NCBI GenBank assembly: GCA_919902495.1
Contig: CAKKRC010000053.1
Coordinates: 1-61,259 of the forward strand
Direction of reading: 5' to 3'
DNA length: 61,259 nt
From: Nitrospiria bacterium
GTDB taxonomy: Bacteria; Nitrospirota; UBA9217
In this document: positions 50,522 to 60,068 of the stretch, piece by piece
How positions within the stretch are numbered: the stretch's first letter is position 1
How the letters are laid out: each line of letters opens with the position of its first letter
Made by a program: the position numbers and the translations under genes
The notes under the pieces: model-generated
Seen by the model: only the letters and a program-made list of their open reading frames with translations
Databases searched by the model: none
Told to the model about the DNA's origin: nothing

Positions 50522-51262
50522 TTACATGTACATCCCGCCGTTCACATGGATCACCTGGCCGGTGATGTATGCGGCGGAAGGCGATGCCAGGAAACGGACG
50601 GCGTTCGCCACGTCTTCGGACGACCCGAGCCTTCCCAGGGGGATCTGTTTTGCCAGGTCGGTCCGGACCTGCTCCGTGAGGGCCTGGGTCATTGCGGTGT
50701 CGATGAACCCCGGTGCCACGGCATTCGCCGTGACGTTCCGGTTGGCATACTCCCGGGCGATGGTCTTGGTGAGACCGATAAGGCCGGCCTTGGATGCGAC
50801 ATAATTTGCCTGGCCGGCATTGCCCATGGCGCCGACGATGGACGCTATGTTGATGATGGTGCCCGAGCGCTGCTTGGTCATGTACTTGAGCGCCGACTTC
50901 GTGCAGAGAAACGAGCCCTTGAGGTTGATGGACAGCACCAGGTCCCAGTCCTCGTCCTTCATCCTGAGGATGAGGCCGTCCCGGGTGATGCCGGCGTTGT
51001 TCACCAGGATATCGATCCTGCCGAACGTTTCGATCACCTGGTCGATCATGGCGGTCACGTCGGCTGACGACGCCACGTTCGCCTTGAGGGCCAGGGACTT
51101 CCGGCCCATTGCCTCGATATCGACGGCTGTCTTCTGGGCCGCTTCAAGATTGACATCGCAGATGGCGACGTCGGCACCGTCCTTCGCAAGACCCAGGGCG
51201 ATGTCCCTGCCGATGCCCTGCGCTGCGCCGGTGACCAGTGCTATTTTGCCGTTCAAGCTCAT
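50522..51262 (-). CDS. fabG: 3-oxoacyl-ACP reductase
   Basis: A 246-residue SDR that reduces 3-oxoacyl-ACP with [17 protein letters not shown] is the nucleotide loop, [20 protein letters not shown] is the FabG hallmark, [21 protein letters not shown] holds Ser, Tyr and Lys of the active site, and the protein ends [17 protein letters not shown] precedes the ATG. It lies ten bases after fabD. Confidence 0.96.
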   Translation of the reverse strand: MSLNGKIALVTGAAQGIGRDIALGLAKDGADVAICDVNLEAAQKTAVDIEAMGRKSLALKANVASSADVTAMIDQVIETFGRIDILVNNAGITRDGLILRMKDEDWDLVLSINLKGSFLCTKSALKYMTKQRSGTIINIASIVGAMGNAGQANYVASKAGLIGLTKTIAREYANRNVTANAVAPGFIDTAMTQALTEQVRTDLAKQIPLGRLGSSEDVANAVRFLASPSAAYITGQVIHVNGGMYM

Positions 51263-51271
51263 GTCTGTTCC

Positions 51272-52204
51272 TTACATCCCGAGAGCAGTGAGCGTTTCTG
51301 TCATGCTCTTTTGATCTTCAACGTTCAGGACCTTTGCGTCCTTGGCGATCCGCTTCACGAGGCCCGAGAGGACCTTGCCGGGGCCAATCTCAATGAAGGT
51401 GTCGAATCCGTCCGCCGTCAACCGGTTGATCGAATCTTCCCAGTAGAGCGGGGAACTGATCTGCCGCACGAGCGACGGTTTGAGCTCTGCCGCGGTCCGC
51501 AGGAACTTCGCATCGGCGTTGTTCACGATGGGGAAGCGAACATCGCTGATGCTCACCGTATCCAATTCCAGGGCAAGACGTTCGCCCGCCTGTTTCATCA
51601 GAGAGCAATGGGACGGCACACTTACCATGAGCGGTACGACTTTCTTCGCGCCCGCGGCCTTTGCCAGTTCCATGGCCTTTTCCACGGCCATTTTCTCGCC
51701 CGCAATGACGATCTGGCCCGGTGAGTTGTAATTTGCAGGGGCAACTATACCATTTTTGGCCGCGTCAAGGCAAGTTTTTTCTAGGGCGGTCCGGTCCATG
51801 CCGAGAATTGCGGCCATGAGTCCCGCTCCTTCAGGCACCGCCTCCTGCATATACCTGCCGCGCTTCTGGACAAGGGCGACGACGTCCTTCAACTCGAAGC
51901 CGCCTGCCGCGGTGATCGCCGTGTACTCGCCCAGGCTGTGGCCGGCTGCGGCCACTGCGGAGAGACCCCGCCTCTCCAGGGGGCGGAGGATCGCAATGCT
52001 TGCCGCGAGAATGGCCGGCTGGGTGTTCTCCGTTCTGTTCAGCGTCTCCGACGGGCCATGCATGCAGAGCTGCGCGAGGTCGGATCCCAGAGCGGCGCTG
52101 GCAATGTCGAATACCTCTTTGGACTCAGCGAAGTTCTCGATGAATTCTTTGGCCATGCCGACATATTGTGAACCCTGGCCGGGAAAGATGAATGCAACTT
52201 TCAA
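51272..52204 (-). CDS. fabD: Malonyl-CoA:ACP acyltransferase
   Basis: A 310-residue enzyme that loads malonyl onto ACP. It starts (M)KVAFIFPGQGSQYVGM, holds the active-site Ser in AAGHSLGEYTAI and the His in VPSHCSLM, and ends with FIEIGPGKVLSGLVKRI. The start is a TTG at 52204 with AGGAG six bases upstream; the longer ORF has none. It leads fabG, acpP and fabF and lies behind the etfA gene after a gap of 180 bases that contains a partly self-complementary stretch. Confidence 0.95.
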   Translation of the reverse strand: MKVAFIFPGQGSQYVGMAKEFIENFAESKEVFDIASAALGSDLAQLCMHGPSETLNRTENTQPAILAASIAILRPLERRGLSAVAAAGHSLGEYTAITAAGGFELKDVVALVQKRGRYMQEAVPEGAGLMAAILGMDRTALEKTCLDAAKNGIVAPANYNSPGQIVIAGEKMAVEKAMELAKAAGAKKVVPLMVSVPSHCSLMKQAGERLALELDTVSISDVRFPIVNNADAKFLRTAAELKPSLVRQISSPLYWEDSINRLTADGFDTFIEIGPGKVLSGLVKRIAKDAKVLNVEDQKSMTETLTALGM

Positions 52205-52384
52205 GGTAAACTCCTGATGTTCGTATGGTATTGAGCAACGGCGATGCACGCTGCATCAAGTCCGTCAACGTCTAACGGTTACGGTCACGAAGTCCGTTTC
52301 GTCGCTCGGTTGCGTCGTCCGTCCTATGACGTAGCCCATGAACGATTACCGTTACGGGCCTCGTTGCCGACGAGCGAAGGTACA

Positions 52385-53575
52385 TCATCCCCGTATCTCC
52401 CGGAACTTCTTGATCATGGCCGTTAGTACCTCGGTCACATCACCTACGATGCCATAAGTCGCCACGTTGAAGATGGGCGCGTCGGGGTCCTTGTTGATGG
52501 CAATGATGGTCTCGGACGACTGCATGCCTGCTACATGCTGGATGGCGCCGGAGATCCCGGCGGCGATGTAGAGCTTCGGGCAGACGGTCTTGCCTGTCTG
52601 GCCGACCTGGTGTGAATAGGGGATCCATCCTTCGTCCACGGCGCCCCGTGTCGCGGCTACGGCGCCCCCGAGCACTTTTGCCAGTTCCTCGAGCAGCAGG
52701 AAGTTCTTTTGGCTGCCCAGTCCGCGGCCGCCCGCCACGATGATGTCGGCTTCGCAGATGTTCACGGTCTCGGTCAGTTCGTCGACGGTCTTGAGGACCT
52801 TTGTGCGGACGGCTCCCGCCTGGGTGAACTTCACGTCGATGATCTCGCCCTTTCGCGCGACATTTCGCAGCGCCGGCTTCATGACCTTGTGACGCACCGT
52901 GGCCATCTGGGGCCGGTGGTTGGGCGTGACGATCGTGGCCATGATGTTCCCGCCGAAGGCGGGACGGGTCTGGTGCAGATTGCCCGTGGCACTGTCGATA
53001 TCGAGCACCGTGCAGTCGGCGGTGAGGCCGGCGTACAATGTCGAGGCGACCTTGGGGAAGAAGGACCGGCCGATCGCGGTCGCGCCGGCAAGGATGATCT
53101 CGGGCTTGTGCTGGGTCGCGAGCATGGTCAGGACCGCAGCGTAGGAATCGTCGTTAAAGTCCTTGAGGACAGGATCGTCGGCGACGTACACGGTGTCCGC
53201 GCCGTAGGCGATCAGGTCCTTTGCTTTGTCCTTGATGCCGGAACCGATGAACACGGCAGAGAGCTTGGAGCCCCGCTTGTCGGCAAGCTTGCGGCCCTCT
53301 CCCAGGAGCTCCAGCGAAACGCTCGCGATCTCGCCCTTGTGCTGTTCGGCAAAGACCCATACACCTTTGTAGGCCGAGAGGTCCTTGGCGGGGCCGGCAT
53401 CTTCGATGTCCTTCTCGATGGCCTTGAACTCGCATGCCTCGACGCAGGCGCCGCACAGGGTGCAGGCGTCGGTGATGAACGCCTTGCCGTCCTTCATCTC
53501 GATGGCGCCGAAGGGGCAGACCGATACGCAGGATTCGCAGCCGGTGCAGATATCGGGTTTTACTTTCACGCTCAC
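52385..53575 (-). CDS. etfA: Electron transfer flavoprotein alpha subunit fused to a two-cluster ferredoxin
   Basis: A 396-residue protein. The first 55 residues hold two [4Fe-4S] motifs ([12 protein letters not shown] and [12 protein letters not shown]). The rest is EtfA: the N-terminal domain ([23 protein letters not shown]) and the FAD domain ([34 protein letters not shown]). Fusion of a ferredoxin to EtfA is known in anaerobes and provides an electron route from the flavin to iron-sulfur clusters. The GTG at 53575 has AAAAGGAG upstream. It lies after etfB and an acyl-CoA dehydrogenase gene. Confidence 0.9.
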   Translation of the reverse strand: MSVKVKPDICTGCESCVSVCPFGAIEMKDGKAFITDACTLCGACVEACEFKAIEKDIEDAGPAKDLSAYKGVWVFAEQHKGEIASVSLELLGEGRKLADKRGSKLSAVFIGSGIKDKAKDLIAYGADTVYVADDPVLKDFNDDSYAAVLTMLATQHKPEIILAGATAIGRSFFPKVASTLYAGLTADCTVLDIDSATGNLHQTRPAFGGNIMATIVTPNHRPQMATVRHKVMKPALRNVARKGEIIDVKFTQAGAVRTKVLKTVDELTETVNICEADIIVAGGRGLGSQKNFLLLEELAKVLGGAVAATRGAVDEGWIPYSHQVGQTGKTVCPKLYIAAGISGAIQHVAGMQSSETIIAINKDPDAPIFNVATYGIVGDVTEVLTAMIKKFREIRG

Positions 53576-53676
53576 TTCTTGCTCCTTTTGAGAACCAGGA
53601 AGGTGAGAAGGTGGGAAGATGGGAAGGTAGGCGGTTTTTCTCACCCTCGCAACTTCTCAACCTCTCACCATCGTGT

Positions 53677-54462
53677 TTATATCAGCGACTGTGCTTTCAG
53701 CTTCTTTGCCAGGTGTGCGACCTGCTCCTCGACGCTGCCCGAGAGGATCTCTCGCTGGCCGCGGGGCGAGGGCGGGAATATCCGGACGACCTGGGTGGGC
53801 GAGCCCCGCAGGCCGATCTTGTTCTCGTCGGCGCCGATGTCGGCTGCCGACCAGGCGGCGACCTTGAGACTTTTGGCTTTCATTTTTCCCTTGAGGGACG
53901 GGACGCGGGGTTCGTTGATCTCCTTGACGACGGTGATGAGGGCGGGGAGGGAGGTCTCGACCACGTCGTAGCCCTCGTCCATGAGCCGTTCCGCCACCAT
54001 CTTTTTGCCCTCGACCTGCTCGATCTTCCTTATATATGCCACGAAGGGGATGCCGAGCATGTCGGCCGTTTCGGGGCCCACCTGGGCCGTGTCCCCGTCG
54101 ATGGCCTGCTTGCCCGCGATCACGAGATCGAAATCGCCGATCTTCCTGATCCCTTGCGACAACGCATACGAGGTCGCCCAGGTATCAGCACCGGCAAAGG
54201 CGCGGTCCGACAGCAGGACGACATCATCGACGCCGAGCGAGACAGCTTCTTTCAACGCTTCGACCGCCTGGGGAGGACCCATCGTGACAGCGGTCACCTT
54301 TCCGCCATGTTTCTCGCGGAGCCTGAGGGCCTCCTCAATGGCGTACCGGTCATAGGGATTGATGATGCTGGGCACACCGTCCCGGATGAGGGTGTTCGTC
54401 TCCCGGTTGATCTTGACCTCGGAGGTGTCCGGGACCTGTTTAACCAATACGATGATATTCAT
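53677..54462 (-). CDS. etfB: Electron transfer flavoprotein beta subunit
   Basis: A 261-residue EtfB. It starts MNIIVLVKQVPDTSEVK, has NPYDRYAIEEALRL, DLVIAGKQAIDGDTAQVG and ends with the AAWSAADIGAD-type C-terminal arm. It pairs with the ferredoxin-fused EtfA to form an ETF dimer with FAD and AMP (or a second FAD). The ATG at 54462 is preceded by GGGAG. It is downstream of the acyl-CoA dehydrogenase. Confidence 0.93.
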   Translation of the reverse strand: MNIIVLVKQVPDTSEVKINRETNTLIRDGVPSIINPYDRYAIEEALRLREKHGGKVTAVTMGPPQAVEALKEAVSLGVDDVVLLSDRAFAGADTWATSYALSQGIRKIGDFDLVIAGKQAIDGDTAQVGPETADMLGIPFVAYIRKIEQVEGKKMVAERLMDEGYDVVETSLPALITVVKEINEPRVPSLKGKMKAKSLKVAAWSAADIGADENKIGLRGSPTQVVRIFPPSPRGQREILSGSVEEQVAHLAKKLKAQSLI

Positions 54463-54484
54463 GCAATTACTCCCTGCACAGATG

Positions 54485-54570
54485 CTCAGGACAACAGACA
54501 GCAGACTTGCAGACAACAGACCGGATCTTGCTTCAGTCTGACATCTGTCCTCTGAAAGTCTGTCTTCTGA
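54485..54570. repeat. CAGACAACAGAC / TCTGTCCTCTG word element
   Basis: Left arm iterates GGACAACAGACAGCAGACTTGC; right arm iterates CAGTCTGACATCTGTCCTCTG. It separates etfB from the acyl-CoA dehydrogenase gene. Confidence 0.55.
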
Positions 54571-54571
54571 A

Positions 54572-55729
54572 TTATTTCGCCCTCGTCGCTTCCCGGACCA
54601 TGTCCAGGGCGATGACGTTCCGCTGGATCTGGTTCGCGCCTTCGAAGATCTGGAGGATCTTGGCGTCGCGCATCATTTTCTCTGCGGGATATTCCTTCAT
54701 ATAGCCCGAGCCGCCCATGATCTGGACCGCGTCGGTCGTCACCTTCATGGAGACATCGGTGCCGAAGAGCTTTGCCATGGCGGAGGCGCGGGAGAAGTCC
54801 TTGGCGCCGCTGTCAATAAAGCGTGCGACGGAATAGACCAGGGCGCGCGCCGCCTCGGTCTGGGTCTGCATGTCCGCGAACATATGCTGGATGGCCTGGA
54901 AGGAGGTGATGGGCTGTCCGAACTGGACGCGGTTCTTGGCGAAGGAGATCGACTCGTCGATGGCGCCCTGTGCCACGCCCACGCCCATGGCCCCCACACC
55001 CGTGCGGGAACTGTCGAGGGTCTTCATGGCGATGATGAAGCCCATGCCCTGCTTGGAGATAAGGTTCTCCTTGGGGATCCGGCAGTTGTTGAAGATAAGC
55101 TCGGTGGTGGATGAGGCCCGGATGCCCATCTTGTTCTCTTTCTTGCCGAAGGTGAATCCCGGGGTGCCTTTCTCCACAATGAAGGCCGAGGCCCCGCGGG
55201 GGCCCTTGGACTTGTCGGTGATGGCGATGATCGTGTAGAGCTCCGCCTCGCCGCCGTTGGTGATCCACTGCTTCGTGCCGTTGAGCACGTATTCATTGCC
55301 CTCGAGCTTCGCGGTGGTCTGGATGCCGCTGGCGTCGCTGCCCGCGTTGGCCTCGGTGAGGCCGAAGGCCACGAGGCTCTTGCCCGAGGCAACGTCGGGG
55401 AGGAACTTTTTCTTCTGCTCCTCGGACCCGTAGAGCAGGATGGGATAGGTCCCCAGGGCGCTCGAGGCATAGGTCGTCGCGACGCCCAGGCAGGCCTTGG
55501 ACAGTTCCTCAACGACGATGCAGAGCTCAAGGCTCTTCTTTCCCAGGCCGCCGTACGCTTCGGGGATGAAAAGGGCGTAGAGATCGGCCTGCGCGATCGA
55601 CTTCATGATGTCCCGGGGGAACTTGTTCTGCTCATCCAGTTCGGCGCGGACGGGAACGATCTTTTCCACCGCGATCTGACGCGCCAGGTCGCGGATCATT
55701 ATCTGTTCTTCTGTCAGCAGGTAATCCAT
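54572..55729 (-). CDS. Acyl-CoA dehydrogenase
   Basis: A 385-residue flavin enzyme that passes electrons to ETF. FAD-binding signatures are VAFGLTEANAGSDASG and WITNGGEAELYTI. The catalytic Glu is in LQIFEGANQIQRNVIAL, as in short/medium-chain members. GGAGG precedes the ATG at 55729. It lies with etfB and the ferredoxin-fused etfA, between fabH and fabD. Such a place, inside a fatty-acid synthesis operon, raises the option that the trio runs as an enoyl reductase (inference). Confidence 0.92.
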   Translation of the reverse strand: MDYLLTEEQIMIRDLARQIAVEKIVPVRAELDEQNKFPRDIMKSIAQADLYALFIPEAYGGLGKKSLELCIVVEELSKACLGVATTYASSALGTYPILLYGSEEQKKKFLPDVASGKSLVAFGLTEANAGSDASGIQTTAKLEGNEYVLNGTKQWITNGGEAELYTIIAITDKSKGPRGASAFIVEKGTPGFTFGKKENKMGIRASSTTELIFNNCRIPKENLISKQGMGFIIAMKTLDSSRTGVGAMGVGVAQGAIDESISFAKNRVQFGQPITSFQAIQHMFADMQTQTEAARALVYSVARFIDSGAKDFSRASAMAKLFGTDVSMKVTTDAVQIMGGSGYMKEYPAEKMMRDAKILQIFEGANQIQRNVIALDMVREATRAK

Positions 55730-55734
55730 GAATC

Positions 55735-55855
55735 CTCCAGGAAAAGCAAATATCAAATTTCAGTCTTCAAATAACAAATAAATCTCAACACTTAAAATTT
55801 CAAATAGTGACGTCTGGAATTTGTGGTTTGGAGTTTATTTGTGCTTTGGTGCTTG
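55735..55855. repeat. CAAATATCAAA / TTTGGAGTTTATTTG word element
   Basis: An A+T-rich region: left part has CAAATATCAAATTTCAGTC and AAATAACAAATAAATC, right part has GAATTTGTGGTTTGGAGTTTATTTG. It lies between the acyl-CoA dehydrogenase and fabH genes. Confidence 0.5.
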
Positions 55856-55860
55856 TCATT

Positions 55861-56841
55861 CTACCAGCGTATCAGCGCCGAGGCCCAGGTGAGGCCGCCG
55901 CCGAAGGCCTCGAGCAGAATGAGCTTGTTCTCCTTCACCCGCCCGTCACGCACGGCTTCGTCGAGCGCCATAGGGATCGATGCCGCGGAAGTGTTCCCGT
56001 ACTTGTGAATGGTAAGGATGACCTTCTCCATCGGCATGTTCAGCCGCTTGGCCATGGCCTGGATGATGCGGAGGTTTGCCTGGTGCGGTACGAGAAGATC
56101 GATGTCCTCGGCCTTCACCTTGTTATGGTCAAGGGCCTCCTGTACCACGTCCTCGAGGGCGCGCACGGCGATCTTGAACGTCTCGTTGCCCTTCATTTTG
56201 ATGAAGTGCATCCGCTTGTCCACGGTATCGTGCGTCGCCGGGTGCGCTGCGCCTCCTCCGGGTATGTGCAGCACGTCGCCATAGGAACCGTCGGAGTGGA
56301 GGTGCGTCGAGAGGATGCCGCGTTTGCCGGCATGTCGCTGGACGACCGCGGCGCCGGCGCCATCGCCCCAGAGCACGCAAGTCGTGCGGTCCTCCCAGTC
56401 CGTGTAGCGGGACAGCGCTTCGGCACCGACAACCAGGATGGTCTCGTGCACACCGCTGCGGATGAAAGCGTCGGCAACGGAAAGGCCGTAGATGAATCCG
56501 GAGCAGGCAGCGTAGATATCGAAGGCCGCTGCTTTCTTTGCGTGGAGCTTGGCCTGGAGCACGCATCCGAGACTCGGCATCGCCGAGTCCGGTGTAAGCG
56601 TTCCCACAATGATCAGGTCGAGGTCCTGCGCCGTGATCCCGGCTGCTTTGATGGCCCGGTGGGCCGCTTCGTAAGCGAGGTCGGACGTGGTCTGGCCCTT
56701 TTCGCAGATCCGACGCTCCCGGATGCCGGTGCGTTCGAAGATCCACTCATCGCTCGTGTCGACCATCTTTTCGAGGTCATGGTTCGTGAGAACCTTTTTC
56801 GGGGCGAAGGACCCGGTGCCGGTGATGCGTGCGTGGATCAT
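55861..56841 (-). CDS. fabH: Beta-ketoacyl-ACP synthase III
   Basis: A 326-residue enzyme that starts fatty acid synthesis by joining acetyl-CoA to malonyl-ACP. The Cys is in YAACSGFIYGL, with WGDGAGAAVVQ, VPHQANLRIIQAMA (His) and YGNTSAASIPMAL (Asn) following. Its ATG overlaps the plsX stop (ATGA). Normal length. Confidence 0.96.
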   Translation of the reverse strand: MIHARITGTGSFAPKKVLTNHDLEKMVDTSDEWIFERTGIRERRICEKGQTTSDLAYEAAHRAIKAAGITAQDLDLIIVGTLTPDSAMPSLGCVLQAKLHAKKAAAFDIYAACSGFIYGLSVADAFIRSGVHETILVVGAEALSRYTDWEDRTTCVLWGDGAGAAVVQRHAGKRGILSTHLHSDGSYGDVLHIPGGGAAHPATHDTVDKRMHFIKMKGNETFKIAVRALEDVVQEALDHNKVKAEDIDLLVPHQANLRIIQAMAKRLNMPMEKVILTIHKYGNTSAASIPMALDEAVRDGRVKENKLILLEAFGGGLTWASALIRW

Positions 56842-57851
56842 TTCGTTTTCGATAGCTCCATGTTCTTTACGATGTCTTCGTGAAGGTGCATGTTGACCTC
56901 GCTCCTGGCCAGTTCCGCCGCCACGCGGATGGCGTTCTTGATGGCTCGGTCCGACGAACGGCCGTGACTGATGATGCTGATGCCGTTGATGCCGATGAGC
57001 GGGGCGCCTCCGTACTCCGCGTAATCGATGCGCCGCTTGAGCGCGCGGAAGGCCGGTCGCATCATATAGTAGCCGAGCTTGCGGATCAGGTTGTCGCCGA
57101 TGTTCTCCCGGATCATGAAGGCGATGGTGTCGGCGACCGCCTCGGACAGTTTGAGCACGACGTTGCCGATGAACCCGTCGCAGACGACGACGTCAGCCTT
57201 GCCGCTCATTACATCGCGGCCCTCGACATTCCCGATGAAGTTGAGCGAGGTCTCGGCCAGAAGCTTAAAAGCCTCCTTGGTGAGCTCGTTGCCCTTGGTC
57301 TCCTCCTCGCCGATGGACAGGAGACCCACCTTGGGATTCGGGTTCTTCAGGAGGTATTTCGCGTACACCTCGCCCATAATGGCGAACTGGAGCAGGTGGT
57401 TCGGCTTGCAGTCGACGTTGGCGCCCACATCGAGCACGATGCAGGTCCCCTTGACGGTCGGCATGAAGGTCGCGATGGCCGGGCGCTCGACCCCTTCGAT
57501 CTTGCCCAGGACGAAGAGGGACGTTGCCATGGCCGCTCCGGTATGGCCGGCGCTGATAACGGCAACTGCATCGCCGCTCTTCACCAGATCATTGGCGACG
57601 CGGATCGAAGAGTCCTTCTTCCGCCGGAAGACCGTGGAGGGAGAGTCGAGCATATCGACGACCTCAGTGGCGTTCCGGACCTCGATAGGCAGGGACCTGG
57701 CGGTGGGGTGCTTCTTGAGCTCGGCCTGGATCGATTGCTCGATCCCGACGAGGATGATGCCGACGCCGTATTCCTTTGCAGCGTGCACAGCCCCGGCCAC
57801 AATAGCCTGAGGCGCATAATCCCCACCCATGGCATCAACTGCGATCTTCAT
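56838..57851 (-). CDS. plsX: Phosphate acyltransferase
   Basis: A 337-residue enzyme that makes acyl-phosphate from acyl-ACP for phospholipid synthesis. It starts MKIAVDAMGGDYAP and has VISAGHTGAAMA, VLDVGANVDCKPNHLLQFA and NVEGRDVMSGKADVVVCDGFIGNV. The ATG at 57851 was chosen over a longer ORF because the family starts there. Coupled to fabH and preceded by rpmF. Confidence 0.96.
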   Translation of the reverse strand: MKIAVDAMGGDYAPQAIVAGAVHAAKEYGVGIILVGIEQSIQAELKKHPTARSLPIEVRNATEVVDMLDSPSTVFRRKKDSSIRVANDLVKSGDAVAVISAGHTGAAMATSLFVLGKIEGVERPAIATFMPTVKGTCIVLDVGANVDCKPNHLLQFAIMGEVYAKYLLKNPNPKVGLLSIGEEETKGNELTKEAFKLLAETSLNFIGNVEGRDVMSGKADVVVCDGFIGNVVLKLSEAVADTIAFMIRENIGDNLIRKLGYYMMRPAFRALKRRIDYAEYGGAPLIGINGISIISHGRSSDRAIKNAIRVAAELARSEVNMHLHEDIVKNMELSKTK

Positions 57852-57939
57852 CAACGCGATTGCTCCCGGCAAGACAAAAGGCAAAGGGGAGACCCGCAGA
57901 GGGCGGGGTCCGTACTTTGCCTTCCTTGAATGTGCGTGG

Positions 57940-58122
57940 TTAGATCTGCTGGACGGTCACGACTTCCCGGCTATTGTAGGTGCCGCAGGACATGCAGGCA
58001 TGGTGCGGCTTTTTGACCTCCTGGCACTGCGGGCAGAGCGTGAGGCTGGGTGCATTGAGGTGCTTGTGGGTGCGCCGCTTGTCCCTGCGGGACTTGGAAT
58101 GTCTGCGTTTTGGATTAGGCAT
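57940..58122 (-). CDS. rpmF: 50S ribosomal protein L32
   Basis: A 60-residue ribosomal protein. It begins MPNPKRRHSKSRRDKRRTH and has the zinc pairs CPQC and CMSC, i.e. the zinc-binding form of L32. It sits between yceD and plsX, the common arrangement. Confidence 0.96.
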   Translation of the reverse strand: MPNPKRRHSKSRRDKRRTHKHLNAPSLTLCPQCQEVKKPHHACMSCGTYNSREVVTVQQI

Positions 58123-58129
58123 GGTAGTA

Positions 58130-58660
58130 CTACTCCTTTTCTGGTTTAATGATCTTTTTGAGCACGGCGAACGGGTTTGTTCCGCCTTCTATTGCTTCGA
58201 TCCGGCAGCCGCAGGTCGTTTCGTTCCGGTCGGCGCCGCATACCGGGCAGAGCCCCTTGCAGTCCGGATTGTGGACCGGCACCATGGGGATGCCGAGGAG
58301 CAGCTGCTCCCGGATGAACTCCTTGGGTTCGATCTCGTCGCCGCGGTAGAACTCGGTGTCCAGCTCGCCCCTGCCCAATTCGTGTTCCGCCGCCTGTCCC
58401 AGAGATCCCTCGGGGACCAGCTCGAAGTCCATGGCGGCTTCTTTGATGGGAAAGGAGAACCGTTCCAGGCACCGGCTGCATTCCAGTTCGGTCGTCGCTT
58501 CGACGGTCCCGTTCACATGGAATATCCCCGCGCCTTCCGGTTTGAAATTCACCGTCGCCGTGAACGGTGTGGTGGCGGTCCCTTCATCGAACAGGTCAAG
58601 CTTGTCCACGAGCTTGACCGTCAAACCTTCAGGAGGTATATCGTTGATCTTAAAGGCCAT
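58130..58660 (-). CDS. yceD: YceD/DUF177 family protein
   Basis: A 176-residue protein of the DUF177 group always linked to rpmF; the plant and bacterial members help 23S rRNA maturation. CSRCLERFSFPI is the family core. The C-terminus carries four more cysteines (CPVCGADRNETTCGC), probably a zinc site. GGAGGT lies six bases before the ATG at 58660. It is first in the fatty-acid operon. Confidence 0.9.
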   Translation of the reverse strand: MAFKINDIPPEGLTVKLVDKLDLFDEGTATTPFTATVNFKPEGAGIFHVNGTVEATTELECSRCLERFSFPIKEAAMDFELVPEGSLGQAAEHELGRGELDTEFYRGDEIEPKEFIREQLLLGIPMVPVHNPDCKGLCPVCGADRNETTCGCRIEAIEGGTNPFAVLKKIIKPEKE

Positions 58661-58689
58661 TTAAATACCTCCGAGGCCAAGAGTCACGA

Positions 58690-58718
58690 ATTATATAAGG
58701 AAGCCCGCGTTTTGTCAA
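58690..58718 (-). promoter_or_regulatory. Perfect-consensus promoter of the yceD-rpmF-plsX-fabH operon
   Basis: TTGACA (58718-58713), 17-base spacer, TATAAT (58695-58690), an exact match to the sigma-70 consensus. The transcript should start near 58683, giving a leader of about 23 bases with GGAGGT. Confidence 0.85.
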
Positions 58719-58744
58719 GGGAAAAGACCGGTGAAACGAGGATC

Positions 58745-58800
58745 AGGAGACAGAAGTCGGCAGACAGTAAACAGTAGACAGGAGACAGGAGGCAGATAGA
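58745..58800. repeat. GGAGACAGAAG / CAGACAGTAAACAG word element
   Basis: Iterated AGACAG, CAGTAGACAGGAGACAGG words upstream of the yceD promoter, of the same word class as 48090-48185. Confidence 0.45.
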
Positions 58801-58811
58801 TTTGCGTATAA

Positions 58812-60068
58812 CTAACCTCTTATGCTGTTCCTGACCCCTGACCCTGGACTTTGCGTTACATTCGGCCCCCCTCCGTTCACGCGCCTGAGCAGGATGAGTC
58901 CTATGACAAAGAAAGCGGCAATGGAGAGGATGGCCGGCCGCTGGCTCCCGAAGGCCGCGGATACCTGGCCGAAGACAAGAGGTCCGATAACTGCCGATGA
59001 CTTCCCGACGAGGGAGTAGACCCCGAAATACTCGGCCTCCTTGCCTTCGGGGATGAACTGGGTAAAGAAGGCGCGCGTACTCGCCTGTACCGAGCCGAGC
59101 CCGAGGCCGGCGGTGCAGGCGACGGCCCAGAACTGGACCTTGCTCTGGACGAAGAACGCCGAAACGGCGACAAGCGACCAGAGCAGGAGCGAGACGGTCA
59201 CGATCCTCTTCGGCCCCCACAGGTCCGTCGGTTTGGAGAGAAGAAAGGCTCCCGTAAGCGCAGTGACCTGCACGACGAGGAACAACCCGATGAGCTCGCC
59301 CTGGCCGAAGGCGAAGGTCGTTGCCGCCAGGCTGCTCGAGAACACGATCACCGTATTCACGCCGTCTTCATATATAAGGTAGGAAAGAAGGAACTTCCGC
59401 GGTTCCTTGCGGGACCATATTTCCCGCAGTGTCGCAACCGCGTTCCTGAAGCCCATGATCCCCGCCGACGAGGCCGTCACCCCCGTCCGGGTGTCCCGCG
59501 GCAGGACCAGGAACGCGGGGAGGGAGAAGAGGGCGAAGAATGCCGCCACCATGAACCAGATGCTTTCGTACCGGCCGGCGTTCGCAAGCGGGAGCGCGAT
59601 CAGGAGCGACAGGATGGATCCCGCGTATCCGACACCGAAGCCCCATCCGGAGACACGGCCCTGGAACTCGATCGGGGCGATCCGGGGGAGAAAGGAATTG
59701 TAAAATACCAGCCCGCCCTCCATGCCGATGTTCGCGATGACGATGAGGATGAACCCGAAGAGGGCCTCGCCCGGCGTGAGGAGGGAGAATCCGGCCACGG
59801 CCAGGACGCATATATATGTATAGAAGGCAAGGAGCCGCTTCCGGAGCCCGGCGTAGTCGGCGATGCCGCCGAGGAAGGGGGAGGACAGGGAGACGAACAG
59901 CATGCTGGCAGAGATTGCCGCTCCCCACCAGAGATCGCCCTTGCTCCCGCTGTTGCCCACGATGCGGTTGATATAATACACCTGGAAGACCACGGCCGCG
60001 ATGACCGCGGAATAGCTCGAGTTCGCGAAGTCGAAAAGGCACCAGGACAGGACCTGCTTCTTGTTCAT
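58812..60068 (-). CDS. UMF1-type (Atg22-like) MFS transporter
   Basis: A 418-residue, twelve-helix protein. The opening SWCLFDFANSSYSAVIAAVVF is the hallmark of the UMF1/Atg22-like MFS group, followed by SSPFLGGIADYAGLRKRLL and GRVSGWGFGVGYAGSILSL. Atg22 exports amino acids from the yeast vacuole; bacterial members have no assigned substrate. The last 15 residues run into a TGACCCCTGACCC word repeat and differ from normal ends. It is the last complete gene on the minus strand here. Confidence 0.85.
   Translation of the reverse strand: MNKKQVLSWCLFDFANSSYSAVIAAVVFQVYYINRIVGNSGSKGDLWWGAAISASMLFVSLSSPFLGGIADYAGLRKRLLAFYTYICVLAVAGFSLLTPGEALFGFILIVIANIGMEGGLVFYNSFLPRIAPIEFQGRVSGWGFGVGYAGSILSLLIALPLANAGRYESIWFMVAAFFALFSLPAFLVLPRDTRTGVTASSAGIMGFRNAVATLREIWSRKEPRKFLLSYLIYEDGVNTVIVFSSSLAATTFAFGQGELIGLFLVVQVTALTGAFLLSKPTDLWGPKRIVTVSLLLWSLVAVSAFFVQSKVQFWAVACTAGLGLGSVQASTRAFFTQFIPEGKEAEYFGVYSLVGKSSAVIGPLVFGQVSAAFGSQRPAILSIAAFFVIGLILLRRVNGGGPNVTQSPGSGVRNSIRG

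Noticed and set aside
52205-52384. Small gene or RNA between fabD and etfA
   Set aside because: No frame with a ribosome binding site fits. The region has a loose self-complementary stretch (ACGGTTACGG / CCGTTACGGG) but not enough to call a structured RNA.
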